This document shows, in pieces, positions 34,970 to 43,758 of a stretch of 64,000 nucleotides of DNA. This DNA comes from Sinomicrobium weinanense (GTDB lineage: Bacteria > Bacteroidota > Bacteroidia > Flavobacteriales > Flavobacteriaceae): the NCBI RefSeq assembly GCF_018863395.1, contig NZ_JAHKRR010000003.1:558001-622000 (forward strand), in the 5' to 3' direction. Every line of letters begins with the position of its first letter. The stretch's first letter is position 1. The position numbers were made by a program, and so were the translations under genes. A model generated the notes under the pieces. The model did no database searches. It saw only the letters and a list, made by a program, of their open reading frames with translations, and had not been told where the DNA came from.

Positions 34970-34998
34970 AGTAGGTGCTTTATTTTAAAGCGCCTGCT
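34970..34998 (+). terminator. Terminator after the metallopeptidase-like gene
   Basis: A 12-bp stem (AGTAGGTGCTTT / AAAGCGCCTGCT, two G-U pairs) is followed by GTTTTTGC. Confidence 0.6.
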
Positions 34999-35069
34999 GT
35001 TTTTGCATTTCAATAATGAACCAAAAAACACACAGAAGAATGATTTCTTTTTAGCTTTATACTTATAAG

Positions 35070-35128
35070 GACTGATGACAGGTGACGGAAGACCGAAGTA
35101 ACCATCCGCCACCTGCCACCCGTCTTCC
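35070..35128. repeat. 20-bp repeat copy 2, with crossed inverted repeats
   Basis: Bases 35070-35089 are identical to 10445-10464. The segment also contains CAGGTG (35079-35084) pairing with CACCTG (35110-35115), and GGAAGAC (35087-35093) pairing with GTCTTCC (35122-35128). The order is that of an H-type pseudoknot. It lies in the leader of the PL8 gene. Confidence 0.4.
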
Positions 35129-35146
35129 AACCCAAAAATACACCAC

Positions 35147-38100
35147 ATGAAAAAAAACTACACTTTTATTATTTTAATCCTGCTCTCCTTCTCATTTATC
35201 GCATCTGCCCAAACGGACTTCGAGCAGATCATGCAGCAAATACGGGCGGAGAACAGTAAAAAGATCACCGATATTGCCGCCCTGGACAATACCGTTACCG
35301 GCCTCCTTTCCGACCTTAACGGAGACGGCTCCTGGCCGGACATCGACTACACCTCGACCTCCTTTACCGACTGGAAACCGGTGATACACTTAGACAGGGT
35401 TATTCATATGGCCAATGCATATACCACTTCCGGGAGTAGTTATTATCAGGATGCCAACCTTCATTCATCCATTCAGTCTGCCCTTAGCTTTTGGGACAAC
35501 AGCGATCCCCAAAGTGGCAACTGGTGGTACAATCAGATTGCCTGTCCCCAGCGGTTAGGGCTTATGCTCATTGTCCTCAGGAGCGGGGCCATCCCTGTTG
35601 ACAGTACGCTTGAAAATAACCTCATCACTCAAATGAACCGTGGCGACCCTGCCAAACAAGCCGGGGCCAACAAGCTCGACATCGCCCTGCACTACATCTA
35701 CCGGGGCTGCCTTTCGGCAGACAGCGGGGTGCTTCAGACCGGTATCGACGAATCCTTTTACCCGCTGAGCCTCACCACCGCAGAAGGCGTTCAGCACGAT
35801 TATTCCTATCAGCAACACGGACCGCAACTCTACATTGCGGGATACGGGACCGTTTTTGTAAATACCACGGTAAAAGTAGCGACCTATCTTGCGGGCACCT
35901 CTTATGCCCTTTCGGGATCAAAACTGGATATTTTAACAAATTTTATACGCAACACCTATACCCAGGTCATTCGCGGACAGTATATGGATTTCAGCGTCAA
36001 CGGCAGGTCGATCGCCAGGAAAAACAACCTGCTTTCTTCGGGATTTGCCGGTACGCTCACAAAACTCAAGGACATTGACCCGGCACATATTGCGGAATAC
36101 GACGACATTATCGCCCGCCTGAACGGCACTCAGGCTGCGGGCTACCAGGTCAATGAATTACAAACACAATACTGGCGGTCCGATTATGCCCTGTATAACA
36201 GCCCGGGCTATTCGTTTTCCGTACGAACGGCCTCTGCCCGGACCTCGAAAACAGAAAACGGTAACGGGGAAAACCTCAAAGGTTATTTCCTCTCCGACGG
36301 CGCCACCAATATAAGGGTTGACGGCGACGAATACTACAATATTTTCCCCGTATGGGAATGGAATAAGATCCCGGGGGTCACCGCGCCCGAACTGGCATCC
36401 ATCCCCTTAAGAAGGCAATGGCAGGTACCGGGAACTTCAGGCTTTACCGGCGGGGTTTCCGATAGCATCCACGGCATCAAGGTATTTGCCCTCGACGAAT
36501 ACGGATTACAGGCCAAAAAGGGCTGGTTCTTTTTCGGGGAAGAAGTGGTCTGTCTCGGTGCCGGTATCCATGCCACGGCCGCAGAACCTATACTCACAAC
36601 TGTCAACCAGGCACTGCTCGACGGAAACATCACCATCGGCCAAAACGGAAGCGCAACTCAGCCCGGTCCGGGAACACATACCTACGACAACACAGCAGAC
36701 TGGGTGCTTCACGACAAGGTGGCCTATTTTTTCCCCGAAAAAGGAAAACTGACCGTCAGGAACCAAACACAGACCGGAAGCTGGGGCAGTATCAGTAATT
36801 CCTACACCTCCGACCCCGTTTCCGAAGATGTTTTTACCATGTGGATGGACCACGGAACCCAGCCTTCCGGTGCCTCCTATGCTTATATTGTTGTACCGGA
36901 CAAAGAAACACAGGCCGAAGTCGAAGCCTATGACCCCAGCCAGATCAACATCATCGAGAATAACGAAAATATCCAGGCCGTACGGCACGAAACACTCGGC
37001 ATACTTCAGATAGCCTTTTACTCCGCAGGGACTTATGAACGCGACTCCGTAAAAATAACTGTGGACAAACCCTGTACACTGATCGTTAAAGACACGGAAT
37101 CTCCCGAAGTAACAATACATATCGCCGATCCCGGCCAAAGGCAATCCCTTATCAATGTATATACCGATTTCCCTGCGATAGAGAAAACCCGCCACTTAGC
37201 ATGCGAAATGCCCACCGGGGAATACGCCGGATCGGGCAAGGCATTCACCGTTAACAGCGAAACTCCCGTATATGTCCCCAAACCGGGTACAGAGGTCGGG
37301 ATTGCGCCTACGGACGATGCCTATGTGCGCGACGGCACCTATGCCGATGTCAATTACGGTACAGACAATGTTTTGATCGTAAAAAATGACGGGACCTCGT
37401 ATGCCCGTGAAACATTTTTAAAATTCGACCTGGGACACATCGACGGAAAAATCATTGATGCCACCCTAAAATTGTATATTTCCAGTGCCAATACCAACGT
37501 AACATCCACACAATGGGAACTGAAATATGTAGGAGATGATACCTGGAACGAAAACAGCATCCTTTGGAACAACAAACCGGCAGCAAGCGAGGTCATAGCC
37601 AGTACTCCCGGACAATCCTGGGGAACTGCTGAATGGAATGTATCCCAAAAAGTGATCGAAGAATTTGAAAAAGACAGCATTTTATCCCTCCAGGTTTCCT
37701 CAACCGTGGCAGGGCCCACAACAGATGTGGTCTTTTATTCCAAAGAAACTTCTACACCCGACGTCGTCCCTGTCCTGGTACTGACCGTTGACAACAGCAC
37801 CATCTCCAATGAAATGGAACCTGTGGACGACACTTATGTGAGAGGCGGTACTTATTCGGGTGAAAACTACGGAGCATCCACCGGTTTGGTCGTAAAAAAC
37901 GACTCCGAATCTTACACCAGGGAAACCTACCTGAAATTCGACCTGTCGCAGATCGAAGGCGATATTGTAGATGCCCAACTGTCGATGTCCCTGATCGGGG
38001 CCAATACCGATGTCAACCTCACCTCATGGGACGTCAAGGCTATCGGGGATGACAGCTGGGACGAATCTACCCTGACGTGGAACGGAAAACCGGCCCTCGG

Positions 38101-38974
38101 AGCACTGCTGACCAGTGAACAGGGGATTTCCGGCGGTACTATGACATGGAATGTAACACAACAGACCATCCAGGAACACCAGGACGACAAAAGCCTGTCG
38201 CTTCATCTCAGCTCTACCTATCCGGGTGCCAAAACCGATGCTACTTTTTATTCCAAAGAAGCATCCGATCCAGGGTTAAGGCCAAAACTTACAATAAGAG
38301 TGGACAAGTGCTCCGTAAACCCTGTAACCGTAACCATCACCGGGGACAATAAAGTATATACCGGCTATAAAGACGCCAATTGTACCACCTTATCCGCAAC
38401 AGCATCCGGGGGAACGGAAAACTACACTTACCTGTGGAATACCGGGGAAACCAGCAGCAACATACAACCCTGCCCCGACGAAACCACCACCTACACGGTT
38501 ACCGTAACCGACACATCGGGCTGCTCGGCAACACAAAACTTTACCGTATACACCGAAAATGTAGCCGAGGAAAGCAGCGAAAAAGGAATGGACAGAATTG
38601 TGATTTGCTATAAAGGGCAAACCATATACGTGGCCCGGAATAAAGCGGATGATATGTTGCGCAAGGGTGCTACATTAGGAAAATGCGACGAAGAAAAAAC
38701 TTCAAACACCGAAGCGGTCGTCTCAGCATCCGCATCGCCCAATCCCACAACCGGCCCGGTAGACATCCATATAGAGAATGAAAATAATGATATCGAAACC
38801 CAAATACTGGTTTTCAACAGCAACGGGCAATGCGTTTTAAAAAAGAGTACCCGTTTAAACAAGGGTTTCAATGATTTTTCTATCAATTTAAGCCATAAAA
38901 GACCAGGTATTTATTTCATTAAGATCCCCGGTGTATATCACGAAAATAATGCTTTGAAAGTTATTAAGCTATAA
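35147..38974 (+). CDS. PL8 polysaccharide lyase (chondroitin AC lyase-like), T9SS cargo
   Basis: PL8 enzymes cleave chondroitin, hyaluronan or xanthan by beta-elimination. After a signal peptide, the alpha-toroid shows NWW at 125-127, Asn175, His224, Tyr233, Arg287 and Arg291. These positions lie within one residue of those I recall for Pedobacter heparinus chondroitin AC lyase. The beta domains run to about residue 720. Two tandem DNRLRE-type modules follow (DDAYVRDGTYADVNYGT and DDTYVRGGTYSGENYGA), then a PKD/SprB-like repeat (TATASGGTENYTYLWNTGE-like) and a type IX sorting domain (SPNPTTGPVDIHIEN...GIYFIKI). At 1275 residues it is far longer than a bare PL8. It should be secreted or surface-bound and make the first cuts. 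It leads a three-lyase unit. Confidence 0.92.
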   Translation: MKKNYTFIILILLSFSFIASAQTDFEQIMQQIRAENSKKITDIAALDNTVTGLLSDLNGDGSWPDIDYTSTSFTDWKPVIHLDRVIHMANAYTTSGSSYYQDANLHSSIQSALSFWDNSDPQSGNWWYNQIACPQRLGLMLIVLRSGAIPVDSTLENNLITQMNRGDPAKQAGANKLDIALHYIYRGCLSADSGVLQTGIDESFYPLSLTTAEGVQHDYSYQQHGPQLYIAGYGTVFVNTTVKVATYLAGTSYALSGSKLDILTNFIRNTYTQVIRGQYMDFSVNGRSIARKNNLLSSGFAGTLTKLKDIDPAHIAEYDDIIARLNGTQAAGYQVNELQTQYWRSDYALYNSPGYSFSVRTASARTSKTENGNGENLKGYFLSDGATNIRVDGDEYYNIFPVWEWNKIPGVTAPELASIPLRRQWQVPGTSGFTGGVSDSIHGIKVFALDEYGLQAKKGWFFFGEEVVCLGAGIHATAAEPILTTVNQALLDGNITIGQNGSATQPGPGTHTYDNTADWVLHDKVAYFFPEKGKLTVRNQTQTGSWGSISNSYTSDPVSEDVFTMWMDHGTQPSGASYAYIVVPDKETQAEVEAYDPSQINIIENNENIQAVRHETLGILQIAFYSAGTYERDSVKITVDKPCTLIVKDTESPEVTIHIADPGQRQSLINVYTDFPAIEKTRHLACEMPTGEYAGSGKAFTVNSETPVYVPKPGTEVGIAPTDDAYVRDGTYADVNYGTDNVLIVKNDGTSYARETFLKFDLGHIDGKIIDATLKLYISSANTNVTSTQWELKYVGDDTWNENSILWNNKPAASEVIASTPGQSWGTAEWNVSQKVIEEFEKDSILSLQVSSTVAGPTTDVVFYSKETSTPDVVPVLVLTVDNSTISNEMEPVDDTYVRGGTYSGENYGASTGLVVKNDSESYTRETYLKFDLSQIEGDIVDAQLSMSLIGANTDVNLTSWDVKAIGDDSWDESTLTWNGKPALGALLTSEQGISGGTMTWNVTQQTIQEHQDDKSLSLHLSSTYPGAKTDATFYSKEASDPGLRPKLTIRVDKCSVNPVTVTITGDNKVYTGYKDANCTTLSATASGGTENYTYLWNTGETSSNIQPCPDETTTYTVTVTDTSGCSATQNFTVYTENVAEESSEKGMDRIVICYKGQTIYVARNKADDMLRKGATLGKCDEEKTSNTEAVVSASASPNPTTGPVDIHIENENNDIETQILVFNSNGQCVLKKSTRLNKGFNDFSINLSHKRPGIYFIKIPGVYHENNALKVIKL

Positions 38975-38984
38975 GAAACAAATC

Positions 38985-40967
38985 ATGAGCAAATTTTTTA
39001 ATTTCAGAAGTATAAAAGATCCAAAGACATTCCTTACTGTCTTTTTCCTGGTCAGTACCCTGTCTTTTCAGGCCCAGGAGAAAAGGGACCTCCTGAGTTC
39101 CATGCTGAACGGAAAGGAGAATCCCGTAGCTGCAACTTCATTTGCTCCTTTCGAAAGAGAAGAAATAAAAACATATCTGGAAAAACTTCCCGAAGAAAGT
39201 CAAAAGAAGATCATTTCCGATGCAGAGGAAGCTCTAAACTACAACTGGCCTGCTATCCCTGCCACGGCATACCTGGCCTTTAAACGTACGGGGGACAGGG
39301 AGGTCATGCAACAATACAGCCGTAAAAGGAGCTCTTCCCTGAAAAAACTTGTCCTGGGCGAGCTCCTGGAGCACAAAGGCCGCTTTCTCGATGCCATCGT
39401 CAATGGTTCCTGGGCCATCTGCGAACAGTCTACCTGGGTGCTTTCCGCCCATCTGCCCTCCCAGAAAGGAGGCGCGGGGATCCCCAATATAAAGGAGCCT
39501 ATCATAGACCTGGGTGCTGGTGAAATTGCCAACCTGCTGGGATGGACCTATTATTTTTTCAAAGATGAATTTACCGGGATCTCCCCTTTCCTGAAAAAAC
39601 GGATCCCTGATGAGATCAAAGATCGCATCATTATCCCCTATCTCGAAAGGGACGATTTCTGGTGGCAGGGATTTAAAAAAGAGAGCTTTGTAAACAACTG
39701 GAATCCCTGGTGCAACTACAATGTTATGGCAAGCGCCCTGCTTCTCGGAAGTTCTCTCGACAATGATACCCGCAACGAAGTTATCGTCAAAAGCATGCGC
39801 TCCGTAGATAAGTTCATCAACTATTACAAGGACGACGGCGCTTGTGAAGAAGGTCCCGCCTACTGGGACCATGCCGGGGGCAAAATGCTCGAATACCTCG
39901 AATTGCTGAAAAATATTTCAGGCGGAAAAATAACACTTCAGGACCATCCGCTCATTCAAAATATGGGCACTTATATTCTCAATGCCCACATTACAGACGA
40001 TTACTTCGTGAATTTTGCTGATTCCCCCACAAGATTACAGGCCGATCCCGGGATCATCTATCGCTACGGAGAATACATTCAAAACACCCCCATGAAGCAA
40101 TTCGCTTCCCTGATGGCCCGCCAGACCGGTTTTTTCACCAATCCCGCTAACAAAAGCCTGGACAGGACGCTGCACAACCTGTGCAATTATCAAAAGATAA
40201 AGGACACTCCGTCAGATAAAGAAAATACCCTGGCCTTTTGGTTTCCCCAGACAGAAATTGCAGGAGGGAGAACCCACAAAGCCCCCGGAAAAGGTTTTTT
40301 CTTTGCCGCCAAGGGAGGTTATAACGACGAAAGCCACAATCACAACGATGCGGGCAGCTTTATACTCTATCACGAAGGCAAACCACTACTGGTAGACATA
40401 GGTGTGGAAACCTATACCAAAAAGACCTTTAGCTCCGAAAGGTATGAGATCTGGACCATGCAGTCCGGCTATCACAACCTGCCGGAAATAAATGGTGCCT
40501 CCCAGGCCTACGGAAAAAATTTCAAGGCCTCGGAAACCACCTTCCGGAACAGCAATTCCGAACTCCGCTTTGCCCTGGATATCGCTTCGGCCTATCCCGA
40601 TGAAGCCGCGTGCAATTCCTGGAAACGGACCTACACCCTGAAACGTTCTTCTTCTCCGGAACTCCTTATACGGGATAAGTTTGAACTGCGTGAATCCCGG
40701 AAGGGCAATGTACTCCACTTTATCTCCGCCCTGGCCCCAACGGTCGAAAGCGGCGGAAAAATAACACTGAAAGAAACAAAGGATAAAAAAGTTGCACTTT
40801 ACTTTCCGGAAAGTATCTTTGAGGCCGCCGTAGAAGAACTGCCTCTCGAAGATCAGAGATTGCTGAAGGCCTGGCAACAGGACAAACTGTACCGCATTGT
40901 ACTGAAAGCCAAAACTCAAGAACTGAACAATACCTGGGAATACAAGATCAGGGAAGAAAAACAATAA
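38985..40967 (+). CDS. Heparinase II/III-family polysaccharide lyase
   Basis: The 660-residue protein has a signal peptide (FLTVFFLVSTLSFQAQ) and no lipobox or sorting domain, so it is probably periplasmic. An alpha/alpha-toroid holds NWNPWCNYNVMASALLLG (Asn residues 238-246) and EGPAYWDHAGGK (Tyr293). The beta-sandwich heparinase II/III-like domain carries SHNHNDAGSFILYHEGKPLLVDIG (His451, His453). The Tyr/His set fits beta-elimination of glucuronate- or iduronate-containing chains, as in PL21 or PL37. I cannot choose the CAZy family. It starts 10 bases after the PL8 gene and 4 bases before the next lyase gene, clearly one operon. Confidence 0.85.
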   Translation: MSKFFNFRSIKDPKTFLTVFFLVSTLSFQAQEKRDLLSSMLNGKENPVAATSFAPFEREEIKTYLEKLPEESQKKIISDAEEALNYNWPAIPATAYLAFKRTGDREVMQQYSRKRSSSLKKLVLGELLEHKGRFLDAIVNGSWAICEQSTWVLSAHLPSQKGGAGIPNIKEPIIDLGAGEIANLLGWTYYFFKDEFTGISPFLKKRIPDEIKDRIIIPYLERDDFWWQGFKKESFVNNWNPWCNYNVMASALLLGSSLDNDTRNEVIVKSMRSVDKFINYYKDDGACEEGPAYWDHAGGKMLEYLELLKNISGGKITLQDHPLIQNMGTYILNAHITDDYFVNFADSPTRLQADPGIIYRYGEYIQNTPMKQFASLMARQTGFFTNPANKSLDRTLHNLCNYQKIKDTPSDKENTLAFWFPQTEIAGGRTHKAPGKGFFFAAKGGYNDESHNHNDAGSFILYHEGKPLLVDIGVETYTKKTFSSERYEIWTMQSGYHNLPEINGASQAYGKNFKASETTFRNSNSELRFALDIASAYPDEAACNSWKRTYTLKRSSSPELLIRDKFELRESRKGNVLHFISALAPTVESGGKITLKETKDKKVALYFPESIFEAAVEELPLEDQRLLKAWQQDKLYRIVLKAKTQELNNTWEYKIREEKQ

Positions 40968-40971
40968 TCGT

Positions 40972-43125
40972 ATGAACAAGCTCTACACTACACTGCTACT
41001 CTGTATTTTTTTCGGACTCGTCAAGGCCTCCGCCGGCCCGGGAGATGATATTTTTAAAAAGCTGAACCCGGACAACCCTTCCCTGAAACCGGTAAAGGCA
41101 TACTACGATCAGGGAGAGCTGCAACATGCCCGAAAAGCATTGCTGAACATTTTCCGTCAGAAAGAAAACCTCTATATCCGGGTTTCCCCGGCAGACCGGT
41201 CTTACATCCGGGACCATTATAAAGAAGAAGTCCGGACTTCCATAAAAACCGCAGATGAAGTACGAGACAAATACTTCCTGTTCCGCTACGAATGGGATAT
41301 GGAAAAGACTACGGAGCCCTATCAATTTAAAAAAGAGATCGACTGGTATGCCGAACCTTTCGGGGACGAAGAGTGGACCTTTATGCTCAACCGGCACCGT
41401 TACTGGACCGATCTCGGCAGGGCGTATTTTATTACCGGAAAGGAAAAATACGTCAAAACCTTTGTAGAACAGGTCACCCACTGGATAGACCAAAATCCCA
41501 TACTGGAAAGCAATCAGTGGAAATCATGGCGACGCATAGAGGCCGGTATCCGCGCCGAAAACTGGATCAAAACCTTCGAACTGGTCAAGAACTCAAAACA
41601 TATCACCCCCGAATTTCTCGAAAAATTCCTGAACGCCCTCTATATCCACGCCGAATTTATTGACCAGGGCTACAGCCGTCACTCACAAATGAGCAACTGG
41701 GGGGTGTTGGAATTTCACGGACTTTTTAACCTAGCTGCCTTCTTATCGGAATTCAGGGATGCGGAAAAGTGGCAGCAGAGTGCCATTGCCAGGCTCAACA
41801 CCTGTATCCAAAACCAGATCCTGGAAGACGGCACGCAGTGGGAACAATCCCCCATGTACCACAACGAAGTGTTTCACTGCTACCTGAACACCATACTGCT
41901 CTCGCAACGAAAAAACATTGCACTTCCCGAAACCACACTGCAAAAAACAAGGGACATGGCCTATGCCGATATCGAATGGCAAAAACCAAATTATCACGAG
42001 CCCCTGCTGGGCGACAGCGACGACAATGACCTGCGTGCCCTGTTGACCACGGCAGCCATTGTTTTCAAGGACAAGACCATAAAGTCCCGGGCGCATAAGG
42101 AGCTGGATTACGAGAACTTCTTTGTTTTCGGGACAAAAATGCAGAAAGAATACCGGGACATGGTCATACAGGAACCGGATTTTCTGTCGGCCTACCAGCA
42201 GAGTTCCGGAGACCTTTATTCGCGTTCTTCCTGGAAAGAAGACGCCTATTACAGCAGCTTTCACATAAAACGCCTGGGGGGAGGGCATTCTCACGACAAC
42301 CTGTTGCATTTCACCCTTTTTGCCAAGGGCAGGGATTACCTCATCGACGGGGGCCGCTACACCTATGTCAACAATAAATGGCGAAAGTATTTTAAAGACA
42401 ACAGTGCCCACAATACCCTCGGGGTGGACGGCCTGCCCAATAGTGAATATGGGAGTTCCTGGGGCAATTCGTACGAAGCCCGGTCAGAAGGGGCCTTTAC
42501 CCGGATCACCGAAAATTACGACTATGCCGAGGCCATCAATACTGCTTACCTGCGACTGAAAGACCCGGTATGGATGAAAAGGCAAATGCTCTATCTCAAA
42601 CCCGATGTATGGCTACTGGTCGATAGCTTTCACGGAAAAGAAGAACACACCTATTCCAGCTATTTTAACTTCCCGGACAAACAGGTAGAGGTCCGGGATG
42701 GCGGATTATCCACCACACTTGCGGACCACAACCTGCGTATACAGCCGCTAAACGAGCTTTCCGTACGGCTGGAAGACGCCTGGTGGTCTCCGGAATACAA
42801 CTTCAAAACCCCTGTTAAACGTGCCGAACTTTCCAAAAAGGAAAAGGGCTTTGCCTCCTTTATCACCTTGTTGTACTTCCCGGAAAAGGACAAACTGAAG
42901 TATGAAAAAGTCCCGGTTTATAACAGACAGGACAAAATTGTTCCCGACAATGAAGCCGAAGCCGTGAAAATAACCCTGCCCGGAAAGGAGTACACCCTGG
43001 TCGTGGCACACCGGGCATCGAAAGGCCTGAACACCTTTTTACTTGTGGATGACCAGGTACTCTCGGGCGAAGTGATCCTGATGGAACAGGAAGGAGATAC
43101 CCGGAAAATTCATGTCATTAAATAA
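40972..43125 (+). CDS. PL12-like heparinase III-family polysaccharide lyase
   Basis: The 717-residue protein has a signal peptide (MNKLYTTLLLCIFFGLVKASAG). An alpha-barrel carries Asn242 (SNWGVLEFHGL) and Tyr296 (QSPMYHNEV), and a C-terminal beta-sandwich carries His439 in GGGHSHDNLLHFTLF. This Asn-Tyr-His layout is that of PL12 heparin-sulfate lyases, which act on low-sulfate heparan regions. Length is typical. No sorting domain is present, so a periplasmic site is likely. It is the last gene of the lyase operon, and a large hairpin follows. Confidence 0.88.
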   Translation: MNKLYTTLLLCIFFGLVKASAGPGDDIFKKLNPDNPSLKPVKAYYDQGELQHARKALLNIFRQKENLYIRVSPADRSYIRDHYKEEVRTSIKTADEVRDKYFLFRYEWDMEKTTEPYQFKKEIDWYAEPFGDEEWTFMLNRHRYWTDLGRAYFITGKEKYVKTFVEQVTHWIDQNPILESNQWKSWRRIEAGIRAENWIKTFELVKNSKHITPEFLEKFLNALYIHAEFIDQGYSRHSQMSNWGVLEFHGLFNLAAFLSEFRDAEKWQQSAIARLNTCIQNQILEDGTQWEQSPMYHNEVFHCYLNTILLSQRKNIALPETTLQKTRDMAYADIEWQKPNYHEPLLGDSDDNDLRALLTTAAIVFKDKTIKSRAHKELDYENFFVFGTKMQKEYRDMVIQEPDFLSAYQQSSGDLYSRSSWKEDAYYSSFHIKRLGGGHSHDNLLHFTLFAKGRDYLIDGGRYTYVNNKWRKYFKDNSAHNTLGVDGLPNSEYGSSWGNSYEARSEGAFTRITENYDYAEAINTAYLRLKDPVWMKRQMLYLKPDVWLLVDSFHGKEEHTYSSYFNFPDKQVEVRDGGLSTTLADHNLRIQPLNELSVRLEDAWWSPEYNFKTPVKRAELSKKEKGFASFITLLYFPEKDKLKYEKVPVYNRQDKIVPDNEAEAVKITLPGKEYTLVVAHRASKGLNTFLLVDDQVLSGEVILMEQEGDTRKIHVIK

Positions 43126-43143
43126 AGAATAGAACTAAAAAAC

Positions 43144-43242
43144 CCTTTACGTCAACCTGGATTTATTTCAGGTTCTCATCCCCGACTGCCCCAAATGGGA
43201 ATGGGATGCTGAAATAAACTCAGTACAAGGTTGACGCAAAGG
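43144..43242 (+). terminator. Long hairpin at the end of the lyase operon, repeat-like
   Basis: The outer arms CCTTTACGTCAACCT/AGGTTGACGCAAAGG pair at 14 of 15 positions. The inner arms TTTATTTCAG/CTGAAATAAA are perfect. A T-rich tail (CCTTTCATTTTTTT) follows. The sequence resembles the TTTATTTCAG-type intergenic repeats I know from flavobacterial genomes, so it may be a mobile hairpin co-opted as terminator. Confidence 0.6.
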
Positions 43243-43264
43243 CCTTTCATTTTTTTATCAACAT

Positions 43265-43280
43265 ATCGATATATTTCGAT
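43265..43280. promoter_or_regulatory. Operator-like palindrome, ArsR-family gene
   Basis: ATCGATATATTTCGAT is an imperfect 16-bp palindrome 10 bases upstream of the TATATTTG -7 box (43290-43297). It shares the pattern ATCGAnATATnTCGAT with 43625-43640. Confidence 0.6.
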
Positions 43281-43289
43281 ATATAATTA

Positions 43290-43297
43290 TATATTTG
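43290..43297 (+). promoter_or_regulatory. -7 element of the ArsR-family gene
   Basis: TATATTTG ends only 4 bases before the start codon at 43302, so the transcript would be leaderless or nearly so. Confidence 0.5.
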
Positions 43298-43301
43298 CGT
43301 C

Positions 43302-43607
43302 ATGGATCTGGATATTGTAGAAATAAGCAAAGTATTGTCTAACCAGGCCCGGGTGGATATCCTCACCTGGCTGAAGGATCCGGAGAAGCATTTTCCGCCT
43401 CACCGGGAGCTCGGCCATTTTAACGACGGTGTTTGCGTAGATCACATCCGGAGAAAGGCGGGACTGTCGCAGTCCACCATATCGCACTATCTCAACATGA
43501 TGTATAAGGCGGGGCTGATCGCTCCTACCCGGTACGGCAAATGGACCTATTTTAAAAGAAACGAGGAAACCATACAGCAATACCGGGAAGAAATAAATAA
43601 CATCTAA
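43302..43607 (+). CDS. ArsR-type winged-helix transcriptional regulator
   Basis: The 101-residue protein is a compact winged helix: VEISKVLSNQARVDILTWLKDPE, a recognition region HIRRKAGLSQSTISHYLNMMYKAGLIAP and the wing TRYGKWTYFKRNEE. ArsR-family proteins bind as dimers to 12-2-12-like palindromes. Apart from a single cysteine in GVCVDH there is no metal-binding cysteine pair, so metal sensing is unlikely. Matching palindromes lie before this gene and before the following EamA transporter gene, which suggests autoregulation and control of the transporter. The ligand is unknown. Confidence 0.88.
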   Translation: MDLDIVEISKVLSNQARVDILTWLKDPEKHFPPHRELGHFNDGVCVDHIRRKAGLSQSTISHYLNMMYKAGLIAPTRYGKWTYFKRNEETIQQYREEINNI

Positions 43608-43624
43608 ATTTTTTTGCCAAATAC

Positions 43625-43640
43625 ATCGAAATATCTCGAT
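43625..43640. promoter_or_regulatory. Operator-like palindrome, EamA transporter gene
   Basis: ATCGAAATATCTCGAT is an imperfect 16-bp palindrome sharing the pattern of 43265-43280. It lies 119 bases before the EamA start, just after the ArsR-family stop codon. Confidence 0.6.
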
Positions 43641-43758
43641 TTATAGATTAGTTAAATGTAGTACAAACAATAATATTCATTGAAAAAGAGCAAGAAAGCA
43701 GATTAAAATCAAATAAAAACTGCGCACTTTTGCATAACAAACCTCATAAACTTGCATC

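Noticed and set aside
36506-37195. 229-codon minus-strand frame inside the PL8 gene
   Set aside because: It is a shadow of the PL8 coding sequence with unconvincing composition.
43302-43607. Arsenic or metal sensing by the ArsR-type protein
   Set aside because: Only one cysteine is present and no metal-binding pair; no metal-resistance gene is adjacent.
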